Assembly (NCBI RefSeq): GCF_014836715.1
Contig: NZ_JACSQI010000002.1
Coordinates: 310,001-374,000, forward strand
DNA from: Escherichia whittamii
GTDB lineage: Bacteria; Pseudomonadota; Gammaproteobacteria; Enterobacterales; Enterobacteriaceae
DNA: 64,000 nt
Reading direction: 5' to 3'
Shown here one piece after another: positions 18,720 through 31,646 of this stretch (position 1 is the stretch's first letter; each line of letters begins with the position of its first letter). The position numbers and the translations under genes were made by a program. The notes beneath the pieces are model-generated. The model was not told the origin of the DNA. It saw only the letters and a list, made by a program, of their open reading frames with translations, and did no database searches.

Positions 18720-21321
18720 AGCGCAAATTAAAACTAAACGCCGTATCTCACCTTTCTGGCTGTTGCCGTTCATTGCGCTAATGATTGCCGGTTGGCTAAT
18801 TTGGGGGAGTTATCAGGATCGGGGCAATACCGTTACCATCGACTTTATGTCGGCGGACGGCATTGTTCCGGGCCGCACACCTGTTCGTTATCAGGGCGTT
18901 GAAGTCGGAACGGTGCAGAATGTCAGCCTCAGCGACGATCTACGTAAGATTGAAGTGAAGGTCAGTATCAAGTCCGATATGAAAGACGCGCTGCGCGAAG
19001 AGACGCAGTTCTGGTTGGTGACGCCGAAAGCCTCACTGGCGGGTGTTTCCGGACTGGATGCGCTGGTCGGCGGTAACTATATCGGCATGATGCCGGGCAA
19101 AGGTAAAGAGCAGGATCACTTTGTGGCGCTCGATACCCAGCCAAAATATCGGCTGGATAATGGTGATCTGATGATCCACCTGCAAGCCCCCGATCTCGGT
19201 TCATTGAACAGCGGATCGCTGGTCTATTTCCGCAAAATCCCGGTGGGACGCGTCTATGACTATGCGATCAATCCCAATAAGCAAGGCGTGGTGATTGATG
19301 TCCTGATTGAGCGTCGTTTCACCGATTTGGTGAAAAAAGGCAGCCGCTTCTGGAACGTTTCCGGTGTCGATGCCAATGTCAGCATCAGTGGCGCGAAGGT
19401 GAAACTGGAAAGCCTGGCAGCTCTGGTTAACGGTGCAATTGCCTTTGATTCACCAGAAGAGTCGAAACCTGCCGATCCGGAAGATACCTTTGGTCTGTAT
19501 GAGGATCTCGCCCACAGCCAGCGTGGGGTGATCATAAAGCTGGATCTACCAGGCGGAGTGGGATTAAGCGCCGATTCAACGCCGCTCATGTACCAGGGGC
19601 TGGAAGTCGGGCAACTGACCAAACTGGATTTAAACCCAGGAGGCAAAGTCACCGGGGAAATGACCGTTGATCCCAGCGTCGTCACCCTGCTTCGTGAAAA
19701 CACCCGCATCGAATTACGTAATCCGAAATTATCCCTCAGCGATGCCAACCTCAGCGCCCTGCTGACAGGCAAAACGTTCGAACTGGTGCCTGGTGATGGC
19801 GAACCACGCAAAGAGTTTGTTGTTGTGCCAGGCGAGAAAGCCCTGCTGCAAGAGCCGGATGTTCTGACGCTAACCCTGACGGCACCAGAAAGCTATGGCA
19901 TCGATGCCGGTCAGCCGCTCATTCTTCACGGCGTACAGGTCGGTCAGGTTATCGACCGTAAACTCACCAGCAAAGGCGTGACATTTACCGTTGCTATCGA
20001 ACCCCAGCATCGCGTACTGGTAAAAGGCGACAGCAAATTTGTCGTTAATAGTCGTGTCGACGTGAAAGTGGGTCTGGATGGTGTCGAGTTTCTCGGTGCC
20101 AGCGCCTCAGAATGGATCAACGGCGGTATCCGTATTCTGCCGGGCGACAAAGGTGAGATGAAAGCCAGCTACCCACTGTACGCCAATCTGGAAAAAGCCC
20201 TCGAAAATAGTCTTAGTGATTTACCCACAACGACCGTGAGTTTAAGTGCAGAGACGCTGCCGGATGTGCAGGCAGGGTCGGTAGTGTTGTACCGCAAATT
20301 TGAAGTCGGTGAAGTTATTACCGTACGTCCGCGAGCTAACGCGTTTGACATCGATCTGCATATTAAGCCGGAGTATCGCAACCTGCTGACCAGTAACAGC
20401 GTATTCTGGGCAGAAGGCGGCGCGAAAGTTCAACTTAACAGCAGCGGCCTGACCGTTCAGGCATCACCGCTTTCACGGGCGTTAAAGGGAGCCATCAGCT
20501 TCGATAATCTCAGCGGCGCCAGCGCCAGTCAGCGCAAAGGCGATAAGCGGATTCTGTATGCGTCAGAAACAGCCGCTCGTGCGGTCGGTGGGCAGATTAC
20601 GCTCCACGCTTTCGATGCCGGAAAACTGGCGGTAGGGATGCCAATTCGCTATCTCGGGATTGATATCGGGCAAATCCAGACGCTGGATCTGATCACCGCA
20701 CACAATGAAGTGCAGGCAAAAGCGGTGCTCTATCCGGAATATGTCCAGACCTTCGCCCGCGGTGGTACGCGCTTCTCGGTGGTCACACCGCAAATTTCAG
20801 CGGCAGGCGTTGAGCATCTTGATACGCTACTCCAGCCGTATATCAACGTCGAACCAGGTCGGGGTAATCCTCGCCGTGACTTTGAGTTGCAGGAAGCTAC
20901 CATTACTGATTCTCGTTACCTTGATGGCTTAAGCATTATTGTCGAAGCGCCCGAAGCCGGTTCGTTAGGTATTGGTACACCAGTACTGTTCCGTGGTCTG
21001 GAAGTAGGTACAGTCACCGGAATGACGCTGGGAACATTGTCGGATCGGGTGATGATTGCGATGCGCATCAGTAAACGTTACCAGCACCTGGTGCGTAACA
21101 ACTCCGTCTTCTGGCTAGCTTCGGGCTACAGTCTGGACTTCGGTCTGACGGGCGGCGTGGTGAAAACCGGCACCTTTAATCAGTTTATCCGTGGCGGGAT
21201 CGCCTTCGCCACACCGCCAGGCACGCCGCTGGCTCCGAAAGCCCAGGAAGGCAAACATTTCCTGTTGCTGGAAAGTGAACCGAAAGAGTGGCGTGAATGG
21301 GGAACGGCACTGCCACGATAA
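18688..21321 (+). CDS. letB: LetB (YebT), seven-MCE-domain lipid tunnel
   Basis: The 877-aa protein has one N-terminal membrane helix (about 21-42) and then seven tandem MCE domains. Each shows the repeat pattern of a [16 protein letters not shown] strand pair: [76 protein letters not shown] and [12 protein letters not shown]. In E. coli LetB hexamers form a stack of rings spanning the periplasm with a hydrophobic channel for lipids. The start at ATG 18688 lies within letA. All seven repeats are intact. Confidence 0.96.
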   Translation: MSQETPASTTEAQIKTKRRISPFWLLPFIALMIAGWLIWGSYQDRGNTVTIDFMSADGIVPGRTPVRYQGVEVGTVQNVSLSDDLRKIEVKVSIKSDMKDALREETQFWLVTPKASLAGVSGLDALVGGNYIGMMPGKGKEQDHFVALDTQPKYRLDNGDLMIHLQAPDLGSLNSGSLVYFRKIPVGRVYDYAINPNKQGVVIDVLIERRFTDLVKKGSRFWNVSGVDANVSISGAKVKLESLAALVNGAIAFDSPEESKPADPEDTFGLYEDLAHSQRGVIIKLDLPGGVGLSADSTPLMYQGLEVGQLTKLDLNPGGKVTGEMTVDPSVVTLLRENTRIELRNPKLSLSDANLSALLTGKTFELVPGDGEPRKEFVVVPGEKALLQEPDVLTLTLTAPESYGIDAGQPLILHGVQVGQVIDRKLTSKGVTFTVAIEPQHRVLVKGDSKFVVNSRVDVKVGLDGVEFLGASASEWINGGIRILPGDKGEMKASYPLYANLEKALENSLSDLPTTTVSLSAETLPDVQAGSVVLYRKFEVGEVITVRPRANAFDIDLHIKPEYRNLLTSNSVFWAEGGAKVQLNSSGLTVQASPLSRALKGAISFDNLSGASASQRKGDKRILYASETAARAVGGQITLHAFDAGKLAVGMPIRYLGIDIGQIQTLDLITAHNEVQAKAVLYPEYVQTFARGGTRFSVVTPQISAAGVEHLDTLLQPYINVEPGRGNPRRDFELQEATITDSRYLDGLSIIVEAPEAGSLGIGTPVLFRGLEVGTVTGMTLGTLSDRVMIAMRISKRYQHLVRNNSVFWLASGYSLDFGLTGGVVKTGTFNQFIRGGIAFATPPGTPLAPKAQEGKHFLLLESEPKEWREWGTALPR

Positions 21322-21329
21322 GCCACATA

Positions 21330-21358
21330 GCTCCGGCGTGCCTGCGCCGGAGCGTTTA
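21330..21358 (+). terminator. letAB terminator hairpin
   Basis: GCTCCGGCG and CGCCGGAGC form a strong 9-bp stem 8 bases after the letB stop. Only GTTTATG follows, so this is a weak intrinsic terminator or a 3'-protective hairpin ahead of rsmF. Confidence 0.6.
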
Positions 21359-21400
21359 TGCTAAACTGCGCGCCTGTTTTTTTGCCAGTGGTACATACTC

Positions 21401-22840
21401 GTGGCCCAACAAACCGTTTATTTCCCGGACGCCTTTCTGACGCAAATGCGTGTAGCCATGCCTTCGGCGCTCTCTTTTGATGATTTTCTCGCCGCCTGTC
21501 AGCGCCCGTTGCGCCGCAGCATTCGCGTAAATACCCTGAAAATCTCCGTTGCTGATTTCCTGCAATTAACCGCGTCTTACGGCTGGACGCTAACGCCGAT
21601 TCCCTGGTGTGATGAAGGTTTCTGGATTGAACGCGATGATGAAGAGACATTGCCGTTGGGCAGTACCGCTGAACATTTAAGCGGTCTGTTTTACATCCAG
21701 GAAGCCAGTTCAATGTTGCCCGTTGCGGCGTTGTTTGCCGAGGGTAACTCCCCGCAGCGGGTGATGGATGTTGCCGCCGCGCCTGGTTCAAAAACCACGC
21801 AAATTGCCGCTCGCATGAATAACGAAGGGGCGATTCTTGCCAATGAGTTTTCCGCCAGCCGGGTAAAAGTGTTACATGCCAATATCAGCCGCTGTGGCAT
21901 AAGTAATGTTGCGCTGACTCATTTTGATGGCCGCGTCTTTGGTGCTGCGCTACCAGAAATGTTCGATGCCATTTTACTGGACGCCCCCTGCTCTGGCGAA
22001 GGCGTGGTGCGTAAAGATCCCGACGCACTGAAAAACTGGTCACCGGAAAGCAATCAGCAAATTGCTGCGACCCAGCGGGAACTGATAGACAGTGCCTTTC
22101 ACGCATTACGTCCTGGCGGTACGCTGGTCTACTCAACCTGTACCTTAAACAAGGAAGAAAACGAAGCCGTTTGTCTGTGGCTGAAAGAGACTTACCCCGA
22201 CGCAGTAGAGTTTTTACCGCTTGGCAATCTCTTCCCAGGCGCGGACAAGGCGCTGACCGAAGAAGGCTTTTTGCACGTTTTCCCACAAATTTACGACTGC
22301 GAAGGCTTCTTCGTTGCCCGTCTGCGCAAAACACAGTCGATTCCTGCCTTACCCGCGCCGAAATACAAAGTGGGTAATTTCCCGTTTAGCCCTGTGAAAG
22401 ATCGCGAATCCGCACAAATTCGGCAGGCAGCTGCGAGTGTCGGCTTAAACTGGGATGAAAATCTGCGCCTCTGGCAGCGCGATAAAGAACTCTGGTTATT
22501 CCCGGTGGGCATTGAAGCGTTGATCGGTAAAGTCCGGTTTTCCCGTCTGGGAATTAAGCTTGCCGAAATGCATAACAAAGGTTATCGCTGGCAGCATGAA
22601 GCTGTCATTGCTCTTGCCTCAGTCGCCCATGCTAACGCGTTTGAACTGACACCACAGGAAGCGGAAGAGTGGTATCGCGGGCGCGATGTTTACCCGCAAA
22701 CCGCGCCAACTACGGATGATGTGCTGGTAACCTTCCAGCATCAGCCAATAGGTTTAGCCAAACGTATTGGCTCGCGACTGAAAAACAGTTACCCACGGGA
22801 ACTGGTACGTGACGGAAAACTGTTTACTGGTAACGCCTGA
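21401..22840 (+). CDS. rsmF: RsmF (YebU), 16S rRNA m5C1407 methyltransferase
   Basis: The 479-aa SAM-dependent enzyme methylates C5 of C1407 in 16S rRNA. NOL1/NOP2/Sun-family motifs are present: the SAM loop [14 protein letters not shown], the [14 protein letters not shown] motif with its catalytic-cycle Cys, and the nucleophile Cys in [14 protein letters not shown]-terminal extension of about 180 residues includes a PUA-like RNA-binding region. It starts at GTG 21401. It follows the letAB hairpin by 43 bases and may be partly co-transcribed. Confidence 0.95.
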   Translation: MAQQTVYFPDAFLTQMRVAMPSALSFDDFLAACQRPLRRSIRVNTLKISVADFLQLTASYGWTLTPIPWCDEGFWIERDDEETLPLGSTAEHLSGLFYIQEASSMLPVAALFAEGNSPQRVMDVAAAPGSKTTQIAARMNNEGAILANEFSASRVKVLHANISRCGISNVALTHFDGRVFGAALPEMFDAILLDAPCSGEGVVRKDPDALKNWSPESNQQIAATQRELIDSAFHALRPGGTLVYSTCTLNKEENEAVCLWLKETYPDAVEFLPLGNLFPGADKALTEEGFLHVFPQIYDCEGFFVARLRKTQSIPALPAPKYKVGNFPFSPVKDRESAQIRQAAASVGLNWDENLRLWQRDKELWLFPVGIEALIGKVRFSRLGIKLAEMHNKGYRWQHEAVIALASVAHANAFELTPQEAEEWYRGRDVYPQTAPTTDDVLVTFQHQPIGLAKRIGSRLKNSYPRELVRDGKLFTGNA

Positions 22841-22957
22841 CTGCGCACAAAAAAAGCGCACGTTTTGACTGGCGAATCTCACTGCCTTGACTACGCTGAA
22901 AAATGGTGCGATCGGACTGGTCGTACCACAACCGGCAGATAAACGGAGAGCACGAAG

Positions 22958-23194
22958 ATGAAAACCAGTGTGCGCATAGGCGCTTTTGAAATCGATGACG
23001 GTGAGTTACACGGCGAATCGCCAGGCGATCGAACATTAACGATTCCTTGTAAATCTGACCCCGATTTGTGTATGCAACTGGATGCCTGGGACGCCGAAAC
23101 CAGCATTCCAGCTCTACTGAACGGCGAACACTCTGTCCTGTACCGTACCCGCTACGATCAAAAGTCTGATGCCTGGATTATGCGTCTTGCCTGA
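22958..23194 (+). CDS. yebV: YebV, small protein of unknown function
   Basis: The 78-aa soluble acidic protein has a start context of GGAGAGCACGAAG before the ATG. Cys are present at CKSDPDLC; no catalytic motif or membrane segment is seen. It is conserved in enterobacteria. Its role is unknown to me; position next to yebW suggests the two small proteins might be co-expressed. Confidence 0.88.
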   Translation: MKTSVRIGAFEIDDGELHGESPGDRTLTIPCKSDPDLCMQLDAWDAETSIPALLNGEHSVLYRTRYDQKSDAWIMRLA

Positions 23195-23201
23195 TCCAAA
23201 A

Positions 23202-23225
23202 AGAACCCGTCGGCATGGCGGGTTA
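23202..23225 (+). terminator. yebV terminator candidate
   Basis: AACCCG and CGGGTT form a 6-bp stem followed by ATTTATT, eight bases after the yebV stop. Confidence 0.5.
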
Positions 23226-23299
23226 TTTATTCTGGTTATTTCCCCGAAGTAAAATACTCTCCTAAACTTAACGGTACGGCACCACACTTCGAGGATGAA

Positions 23300-23491
23300 A
23301 TGTTCGCGCTGGTACTTTTTGTTTGCTATCTGGACGCTGGCTGTGAAGATATTGTTGTTGACGTTTACAACACGGAACAGCAGTGCATCTACTCAATGGA
23401 CGATCAACGGATCCGCCACGGTGGCTGCTTTCCTGTTGAGGATTTTATTGATGGGTTCTGGCGGCCCGCACAGGAGTACAGTAACTTTTAG
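23300..23491 (+). CDS. yebW: YebW, small protein of unknown function
   Basis: The 63-aa protein begins MFALVLFVCYLDAGCEDIVVD. It is not clearly membrane-spanning; four Cys are present (VCYLD, GCEDI, QQCIYS, GGCFPV). GAGGATGAA precedes the ATG. It ends directly against the convergent pphA stop, with no base between. The function is unknown. Confidence 0.85.
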   Translation: MFALVLFVCYLDAGCEDIVVDVYNTEQQCIYSMDDQRIRHGGCFPVEDFIDGFWRPAQEYSNF

Positions 23492-24151
23492 TTACTGGAG
23501 TTGTTCCACCGTGAGTGTCCCTCCGAAGACGGCGCCGGTGTCTATATAATGCAAGTTTCCAATATTTACACGATGAGGTAATGGCGTATGGCCAAACCAG
23601 AAATGGTCAGCACCGCTAATTCCCTGCCCTTTTTGGCCTTCACGTAATCGCGAACGACTCCACAATACCTGGTGCAAATCGACTTCCTTTTGCCATTGAT
23701 AAATGTCGTCTGGATAATCAGCATGGGCAATAACATGTTTGCCCGTGCAACTGTTTAATTCAAGAATAAAAGGCAAATGCTGGCATTTTTCGAGTGCCCT
23801 TTCTGCTTGCTTCTGTTGTTTATCTGTCAGCGCAGCAAACCAGTCGCCACCGTTCATATACCATAAAGACATCTGCTGCGCGGCCAGTGCATCTATCGCC
23901 ATCTGCTCATGATTACCTCTTACCGCTCTAACCCAGCGTTGCTCCAGTAGTTGAAGACAACGCAAACTCTCCGGACCACGATCAATAACATCACCTACCG
24001 AGATCAATAAGTCTTGCCACGTGTCAAAACGGCAGTGCCATAATTTGATACGCAGTAATCCAAGACAGCCATGAATATCCCCTACCAACCAGATATGTCG
24101 CCAATGGCTGCCATCAATTTTCTGATAGGTGCGGCCTGCCTCTTTCATCAA
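23492..24151 (-). CDS. pphA: PphA, serine/threonine protein phosphatase
   Basis: The 219-aa PPP-family metallophosphatase has all core motifs: GDIHG, GDVIDRGPES, RGNHEQM, the metal-binding His in VIAHADYP and FWFGHTPLPHRV. In E. coli it dephosphorylates protein Ser/Thr/Tyr and has been linked to heat-shock and CpxAR phenotypes. The start may be ATG 24151 or the adjacent ATG 24148; GGGAG is better spaced for the first. This is the most diverged protein in the window relative to K-12 as I remember it, especially over the first 25 residues. Confidence 0.93.
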   Translation of the reverse strand: MMKEAGRTYQKIDGSHWRHIWLVGDIHGCLGLLRIKLWHCRFDTWQDLLISVGDVIDRGPESLRCLQLLEQRWVRAVRGNHEQMAIDALAAQQMSLWYMNGGDWFAALTDKQQKQAERALEKCQHLPFILELNSCTGKHVIAHADYPDDIYQWQKEVDLHQVLWSRSRLREGQKGQGISGADHFWFGHTPLPHRVNIGNLHYIDTGAVFGGTLTVEQLQ

Positions 24152-24293
24152 TTTTTTACTCCCGCGCAGAAGGTCACATTATTTTAACATAAATGTTAAA
24201 AAAGGCTGGACTGAAGCAGTAGAGTGTGTGTTATGGTTGATTGTGAAGTCAGCACAGGGAAAACAGTGATGTATTCATCCGCTGGCTTTATAG

Positions 24294-24397
24294 ATAAAAA
24301 GAGACCGAATACGATTCCTGTATTCGGTCCAGGGAAATGGCTCTTGGGAGAGAGCCGTGCGCTAAAAGTTGGCATTAATGCAGGCTTAGTTGCCTTG
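24294..24397 (-). ncRNA. sdsR: SdsR (RyeB), sigma-S-dependent small RNA
   Basis: The minus-strand sequence begins CAAGGCAACTAAGCCTGCAT and ends in the hairpin ACCGAATAC...GTATTCGGT followed by CTCTTTTT, matching SdsR of about 104 nt. A sigma-S-like -10 (CTATTCTT) lies 7 bases upstream at 24404-24411. SdsR is a Hfq-binding stationary-phase RNA that represses mutS, ompD-type porins and tolC in enterobacteria. It differs from K-12 at a few 5' bases (GCAACTAAG versus GCGATTTAG as I recall). Confidence 0.88.
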
Positions 24398-24487
24398 CCC
24401 TTTAAGAATAGATGACGACGCCAGGTTTTCCAGTCCACATGAAAAGTGGTCAGAAAAAAGCGTCTTTATCATCCTTTAAAAAGTAAA

Positions 24488-24527
24488 AAAACGCCCGGTC
24501 TGATAAAAGATCCCGGGCGTTTTTTTT
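24488..24527. terminator. Bidirectional terminator for ryeA and yebY
   Basis: AACGCCCGG and CCGGGCGTT pair across a 14-base loop, with A7 before and T8 after. It ends RyeA on plus and the yobA-yebZ-yebY unit on minus. Confidence 0.88.
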
Positions 24528-24555
24528 GGGGAAATCAAAAGGCTAATTCAGGTAA

Positions 24556-24897
24556 TTAGCAGAGTTTTTCAGCTCGTTCTATAAATGGCGTCAGGCTCAT
24601 TTTTTCACCAGGTTTGTTGGGTTCGTCAATCTGGATCACTGAAATAGGCTGGGCCTTAGTCTTCCCGCTGGAAACCTCTTTTTGCGCAACATCGTTCAAA
24701 GGGTATTGCACCAGGGTGCTGGGGTTAATGACATACAGCGCATTACCCGGTCGGCATGTCAACATCACTTCTTCGCGATTAAACGCCCATTTGTCTTTGC
24801 CAATTTCAAAACGGCTGACGGTAATCACCTGAGGAGCCGCCAGCACCGCTGTGGAACTGGTGAGCAACAAAAACGCCAATATACTTTTTTTCATCAT
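24556..24897 (-). CDS. yebY: YebY, DUF2511 periplasmic protein
   Basis: The 113-aa secreted protein has a clear signal peptide ([23 protein letters not shown]). The mature part carries two Cys (LTCRPG and the C-terminal KLC) likely to form a disulfide. It is the last gene of yobA-yebZ-yebY, 13 bases after yebZ, a group related to copper-handling genes (copC-copD). A role in periplasmic copper homeostasis is inference from context. Confidence 0.9.
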   Translation of the reverse strand: MMKKSILAFLLLTSSTAVLAAPQVITVSRFEIGKDKWAFNREEVMLTCRPGNALYVINPSTLVQYPLNDVAQKEVSSGKTKAQPISVIQIDEPNKPGEKMSLTPFIERAEKLC

Positions 24898-24910
24898 TTA
24901 TCGTAATCCA

Positions 24911-25783
24911 TCAAAACGGTTCCAGAGTTGCAAGCAGGCTGATAATCACCAGTACCACCGCACCTATCGCCCATTCGAGTTGGGTCATCCATACAAACCA
25001 GGGAACTGCCCGGACTTCGTCATGCCGCATTCTTGGGACCAGGACATAACGATTTGCCAGCGCGATGACCACCATAATCATAACCAGTATGACTTTGAGC
25101 AATAAGAGTTGGCCCCAGTAAGTGGCAAGCGTGGGGGGAAATCCCGTGATTAATAATGCATTGAGCACACCACTCACCAGCACGCCAATGACAGCAAAAT
25201 GTCCGCACCAGGAAAAACGCATCAGCGCATGAATGGCGTGGCTTCTCCAGCGCCCTTTCACCAGGCGCATACACCAGATAACCGGCAGTAGCCCTCCAAA
25301 CCATGCTGCAGCACAGATAAGATGTACGGCATGATTGGTCTGATGAATTTTTGCGGTTAATCCTTCATGTAATGTCGCGTGTCCCATACCCGCCATCAGG
25401 ATAAATTGCGCGGAGGTCAGCATAAACAGTAACCGCAGCATATTCCGTGGTTGCATCAGGACGACGGTCAACGTAACGAGTGCGAGAACGATTTGCCAGA
25501 GCCAGACGCCTCCGAACTGCGTTTGTAACACCGACAGCCAGATACTCAGCGAAACTACATCTGGCCATCCCGCGCCCATCAACCCCCCCTGAACGGCGAA
25601 CATCGCTGCGGCACTGATCAAACTCCATACAGCTGCCTGCTGTTGTAAACGCAAAAAACGCTTCGTCAATAATCGACGAATTGTCACTGGTGCCAACCAT
25701 GCCCCGTACATCGCGAAGCCAAAAACCAGCATCAGAGAGATAAAATGGATAAATCGCAGTGCGACCCAGGTAAGCGCTAGCAT
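24911..25783 (-). CDS. yebZ: YebZ, CopD-family inner-membrane protein
   Basis: The 290-aa protein has about eight hydrophobic helices. CopD-domain features include the conserved histidines in ALRFIHFISL, QTNHAVHLICAAAWFGGLLPV and MRFSWCGHFAVIGVLVSG. The family is thought to bring copper across the inner membrane together with CopC. Its start lies 3 bases after the yobA stop, so the two are translationally coupled. Copper transport by YebZ has not been shown to my knowledge. Confidence 0.92.
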   Translation of the reverse strand: MLALTWVALRFIHFISLMLVFGFAMYGAWLAPVTIRRLLTKRFLRLQQQAAVWSLISAAAMFAVQGGLMGAGWPDVVSLSIWLSVLQTQFGGVWLWQIVLALVTLTVVLMQPRNMLRLLFMLTSAQFILMAGMGHATLHEGLTAKIHQTNHAVHLICAAAWFGGLLPVIWCMRLVKGRWRSHAIHALMRFSWCGHFAVIGVLVSGVLNALLITGFPPTLATYWGQLLLLKVILVMIMVVIALANRYVLVPRMRHDEVRAVPWFVWMTQLEWAIGAVVLVIISLLATLEPF

Positions 25784-25786
25784 GCT

Positions 25787-26161
25787 TTATTTCACAGTAA
25801 AGGTGTACTGCCCTTTGGTTTTATGCCCATCCACCGAAACGACATGCCAGTCAACGGTATAACTTCCGGGATTCAGAGCGTCGGCAAGCGGAACGATCAA
25901 TTGCTTTGTGTCTTGTTCATTACGCTTCGCGGGTAATGTTTTAACATTTTCATTTTTTGGGCCGATGATTTTGGCCCCACTGAATCCAGGTTCAATACCT
26001 TCAGAGAAATTTAAAGTAATGGCCTGTGGGGCAGCGGTCACCGCCGCATTCGCCGCGGGATACTGGTGCGTCAGGTGCGCATGTGCCCAAACGGAAGGCG
26101 CCACCAGCGAACCGGCAATTATTGCCAGTGTGTGACGAAGAGAACGCGCAGTTGAAACCAT
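25787..26161 (-). CDS. yobA: YobA, CopC-family periplasmic copper-binding protein
   Basis: The 124-aa precursor has a signal peptide (residues 1-26, ending VWA|HAHL) so that the mature protein starts with His. The CopC ligands visible are the N-terminal His, an HAHLTHQYPAAN segment and DWHVVSVDGHKTKG near the C-terminus. It has a Greek-key beta-barrel fold by family. It is the first gene of the copper-linked unit, divergent from holE. Confidence 0.92.
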   Translation of the reverse strand: MVSTARSLRHTLAIIAGSLVAPSVWAHAHLTHQYPAANAAVTAAPQAITLNFSEGIEPGFSGAKIIGPKNENVKTLPAKRNEQDTKQLIVPLADALNPGSYTVDWHVVSVDGHKTKGQYTFTVK

Positions 26162-26299
26162 ATTATCTATTCCTTTTTGTAATGAGTTTTTTACAGAGCA
26201 TAACCTTGTCTAATGAGAGAGTCGAGGATCATCAATTCAGGCTTGCCATCCTCGCTGACTCTTAGTAACTTTTGCCCGCAATTAACGAGGAGACACAGC

Positions 26300-26530
26300 A
26301 TGCTGAAGAATCTGGCCAAACTGGATCAAACTGAAATGGATAAAGTAAATGTCGATCTGGCCGCTGCCGGAGTAGCATTTAAAGAACGGTACAATATGCC
26401 GGTGATTGCTGAAGCCGTTGAACGTGAACAACCTGAACACTTGCGCGGCTGGTTTCGTGAGCGCCTTATCGCCCACCGTCTCGCCTCTGTAAATCTGTCA
26501 CGTTTACCTTACGAGCCCAAACTTAAATAA
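26300..26530 (+). CDS. holE: HolE, DNA polymerase III theta subunit
   Basis: The 76-aa theta subunit binds the proofreading subunit epsilon (DnaQ) in the replicative polymerase core and stabilises it. The three-helix theta fold is reflected in [40 protein letters not shown] and the basic C-terminal tail. An AGGAG site lies 7 bases before ATG 26300. The upstream frame extension is not used. Confidence 0.95.
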   Translation: MLKNLAKLDQTEMDKVNVDLAAAGVAFKERYNMPVIAEAVEREQPEHLRGWFRERLIAHRLASVNLSRLPYEPKLK

Positions 26531-26630
26531 CCCTTATATTAAGTTACACTTTCTTACATGGTGCCTGCTAAATTATAAGTATTTTCTCATACACACCACT
26601 ATTTGCAGACACTATGAAAAGGAAGTCATC

Positions 26631-27287
26631 ATGTCGTACTGGAAAGTTGCAGCAGCGCAATATGAACCTCGTAATGCTTCACTCACTGAACAGGTAGCCC
26701 ATCATCTGGAGTTCGTGAGGGCTGCCGCAAGATACCAGTGCGAACTGTTGGTTTTTCCCTCACTTTCTCTACTGGGATGTGATTACAAACGACGTGCGCT
26801 TCCGTCTCCACCCGACCTCTCGCTTTTAGACCCGCTTTGTTACGCAGCAACAACCACGCGAATGACCATTATTGCGGGCCTTCCCGTTGAATATAATGAG
26901 CGTTTTATTCGCGGTATTGCAGTATTCGCCCCCTGGATGAAAACGCCAGGAATTTATCATCAAAGTCATGGTGCATGTCTGGGTCAACGTTCCGAAACCA
27001 TCACTGTAGTGGATGGTCAACCAGAAGGTATTGATATGGACCCGACTTGTTCGCTTTTTACAACCGGGCAATGCATCGGTGAACCTGACCTAATGGCTTC
27101 GACCCGACGCTTAGAGTTTTTCTCACATCAATACTCCATCGCCGTACTAATGGCGAACGCCCGCGGTAACAGCGCACTGTGGGACGAACATGGTCGCCTT
27201 ATCGTCCGCGCCGATCGCGGTTCGCTTTTGTTGGTTGGTCAGCGCTCTTCGCAGGGTTGGCAAGGCGATATCATTCCATTACGCTAG
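26631..27287 (+). CDS. yobB: YobB, nitrilase/C-N hydrolase-family protein
   Basis: The 218-aa protein resembles the carbon-nitrogen hydrolase fold: WKVAAAQYEPRN at the start, CELLVFPSLSLLG where the catalytic Glu usually sits, and QYSIAVLMANARGNSALWDEHGR near the end. The canonical triad looks incomplete: ELLVFPSLS lacks the Glu of VFPE, and no Lys-Cys pair is obvious (HGACLGQRSE is the nearest). It may be a degenerate, non-catalytic member. AAGGAAG precedes the ATG. The function is unknown. Confidence 0.85.
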   Translation: MSYWKVAAAQYEPRNASLTEQVAHHLEFVRAAARYQCELLVFPSLSLLGCDYKRRALPSPPDLSLLDPLCYAATTTRMTIIAGLPVEYNERFIRGIAVFAPWMKTPGIYHQSHGACLGQRSETITVVDGQPEGIDMDPTCSLFTTGQCIGEPDLMASTRRLEFFSHQYSIAVLMANARGNSALWDEHGRLIVRADRGSLLLVGQRSSQGWQGDIIPLR

Positions 27288-27311
27288 GCGTTTTCTTCCT
27301 GGAGCATGACC

Positions 27312-30058
<2,747 letters not shown>

Positions 30059-30194
30059 TTATAAGGGTGGCAAAACTCACCGGGGATGCAAGCGAAACAG
30101 GGTAGTCATTGCTTAGATGATGACAGGTAATGGCGTGAAAATCGAAAGGATGTAGCCAGCGAAAATTAATTCGCTCAAATAGCTGTGCGGTTTT

Positions 30195-30228
30195 GTATAG
30201 CCCGATACACCAACATATCAGGCTATAC
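30195..30228. repeat. Hairpin downstream of yebE
   Basis: GTATAGCC and GGCTATAC form an 8-bp perfect stem, extendable by CGATA/ATATC-like pairing inside. There is no T tract on either side, so it is not a standard terminator. It lies just past the yebE stop. Confidence 0.5.
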
Positions 30229-30239
30229 GGAGTGATATA

Positions 30240-30896
30240 TTATTCAGACAAAGTACGTTTTTGCTGTTCGAGATCGCGTTCAATTCCTTCACGGACTTCC
30301 TGGGGAATTTTCAACGCATCCCCCAGTGCATTCAGGTAACTGCGCTCCATGAAATGGTCAATATCAATAGCCGCACAGCTCAGGAAATAGATCTCCAGCG
30401 CCTCTTCTTCGTTGCGAATCCCCTGGGCCAGGCGCTGCGGGTCCAACGGTTGCTCGATTGCCTGTTCGATAAGTACACGCCCCTGCTCTTCAACACCAGC
30501 TTCACGCAATTGCTGGTCGATAGCCGCGCGTTCTTTACTATCGATATGACCATCGCTTTTGGCAGCAAAAACCAGGGCCAGGATTAAACGTTCTGTACGT
30601 TCATCCAGCGGCGTACTTTGGGTGCCGAATTGCGGTTCGTTCTGATGCGCCGCACGAATTTTATCTTTGTATTTGTTCCACAGCACTGTACCGGCGACCG
30701 CTCCGCCGCCAACCAGCAACGCGTTTGTACCGTATTTCGTTAATAGTTTACGTGCTGATTTATTCGCAACCAGCAGTCCTGCCAACCCGCCTAATGCGCC
30801 GGGGACTAAAAGTTTGCCCAATCCCTGATCTGTAGACGAAGAGGAAGAACTGCTTTGCCCAAGAAGGGATTGCAGTTGATTTAACCAGTTAGCCAT
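30240..30896 (-). CDS. yebE: YebE, DUF533 inner-membrane protein
   Basis: The 218-aa protein starts [14 protein letters not shown], followed by a serine run (SSSSSST), a Gly/Ala-rich hydrophobic region (about 28-50, [19 protein letters not shown], then [15 protein letters not shown]), and a C-terminal helical domain of about 130 residues with the DUF533 pattern [20 protein letters not shown]. The family resembles TerB-like helical domains. In E. coli it is reported as Cpx/RpoE-responsive; its function is unknown. Confidence 0.9.
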   Translation of the reverse strand: MANWLNQLQSLLGQSSSSSSSTDQGLGKLLVPGALGGLAGLLVANKSARKLLTKYGTNALLVGGGAVAGTVLWNKYKDKIRAAHQNEPQFGTQSTPLDERTERLILALVFAAKSDGHIDSKERAAIDQQLREAGVEEQGRVLIEQAIEQPLDPQRLAQGIRNEEEALEIYFLSCAAIDIDHFMERSYLNALGDALKIPQEVREGIERDLEQQKRTLSE

Positions 30897-31101
30897 GTTT
30901 GCTCCTCAATTCACCATTTTAATGGCAACAGCATAGCGAATGAGGATGTCAGAAAGTGTATGTAGAGACAAAAGATGCGCAAATAATCGGGACAGAAAGC
31001 AGTCCTCACAGGAAATTCGCGTCAGGCAAGGTAATTACTGTATATCGGGCGGTAAAGAGGACTTCAGGTGATAGTGGTTTGACGTTTTGAGTGGCATTGT
31101 T

Positions 31102-31200
31102 TGATGCTGATTGCCCGACGCGACGCTGTGGCGTCTTATCAGGCCTACGACTCTGGCGCGTTGTTAGGCGGATAAGGCGCTCGCGCCGCATCCGCCAACG
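31102..31200. repeat. REP/BIME between yebE and yebF
   Basis: Two REP units lie in opposite orientation: GCCCGACGCGACGCTGTGGC...CAGGCCTAC at 31113-31147 and GCGGATAAGGCGCTCGCGCC...CATCCG at 31168-31194. REP pairs bind gyrase/IHF and stabilise 3' ends of transcripts. The rest of the 30897-31223 gap shows nothing else I can name. Confidence 0.85.
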
Positions 31201-31223
31201 GTCAACCGAATTACCAGAAGCCA

Positions 31224-31625
<402 letters not shown>

Positions 31626-31646
31626 TTATCAGGAGCGCAAGTTGCT

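Larger units (their letters stand above)
24256..24527 (+). ncRNA. ryeA: RyeA (SraC) antisense small RNA
   Basis: RyeA is a known plus-strand RNA of about 250 nt that fully covers SdsR on the opposite strand. The 3' end is set by the terminator at 24488-24527. The 5' end is estimated from the relative position in E. coli and is uncertain by some tens of bases. RyeA acts mainly as an antisense sponge for SdsR; the two reciprocally silence each other across growth phases. Confidence 0.6.
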
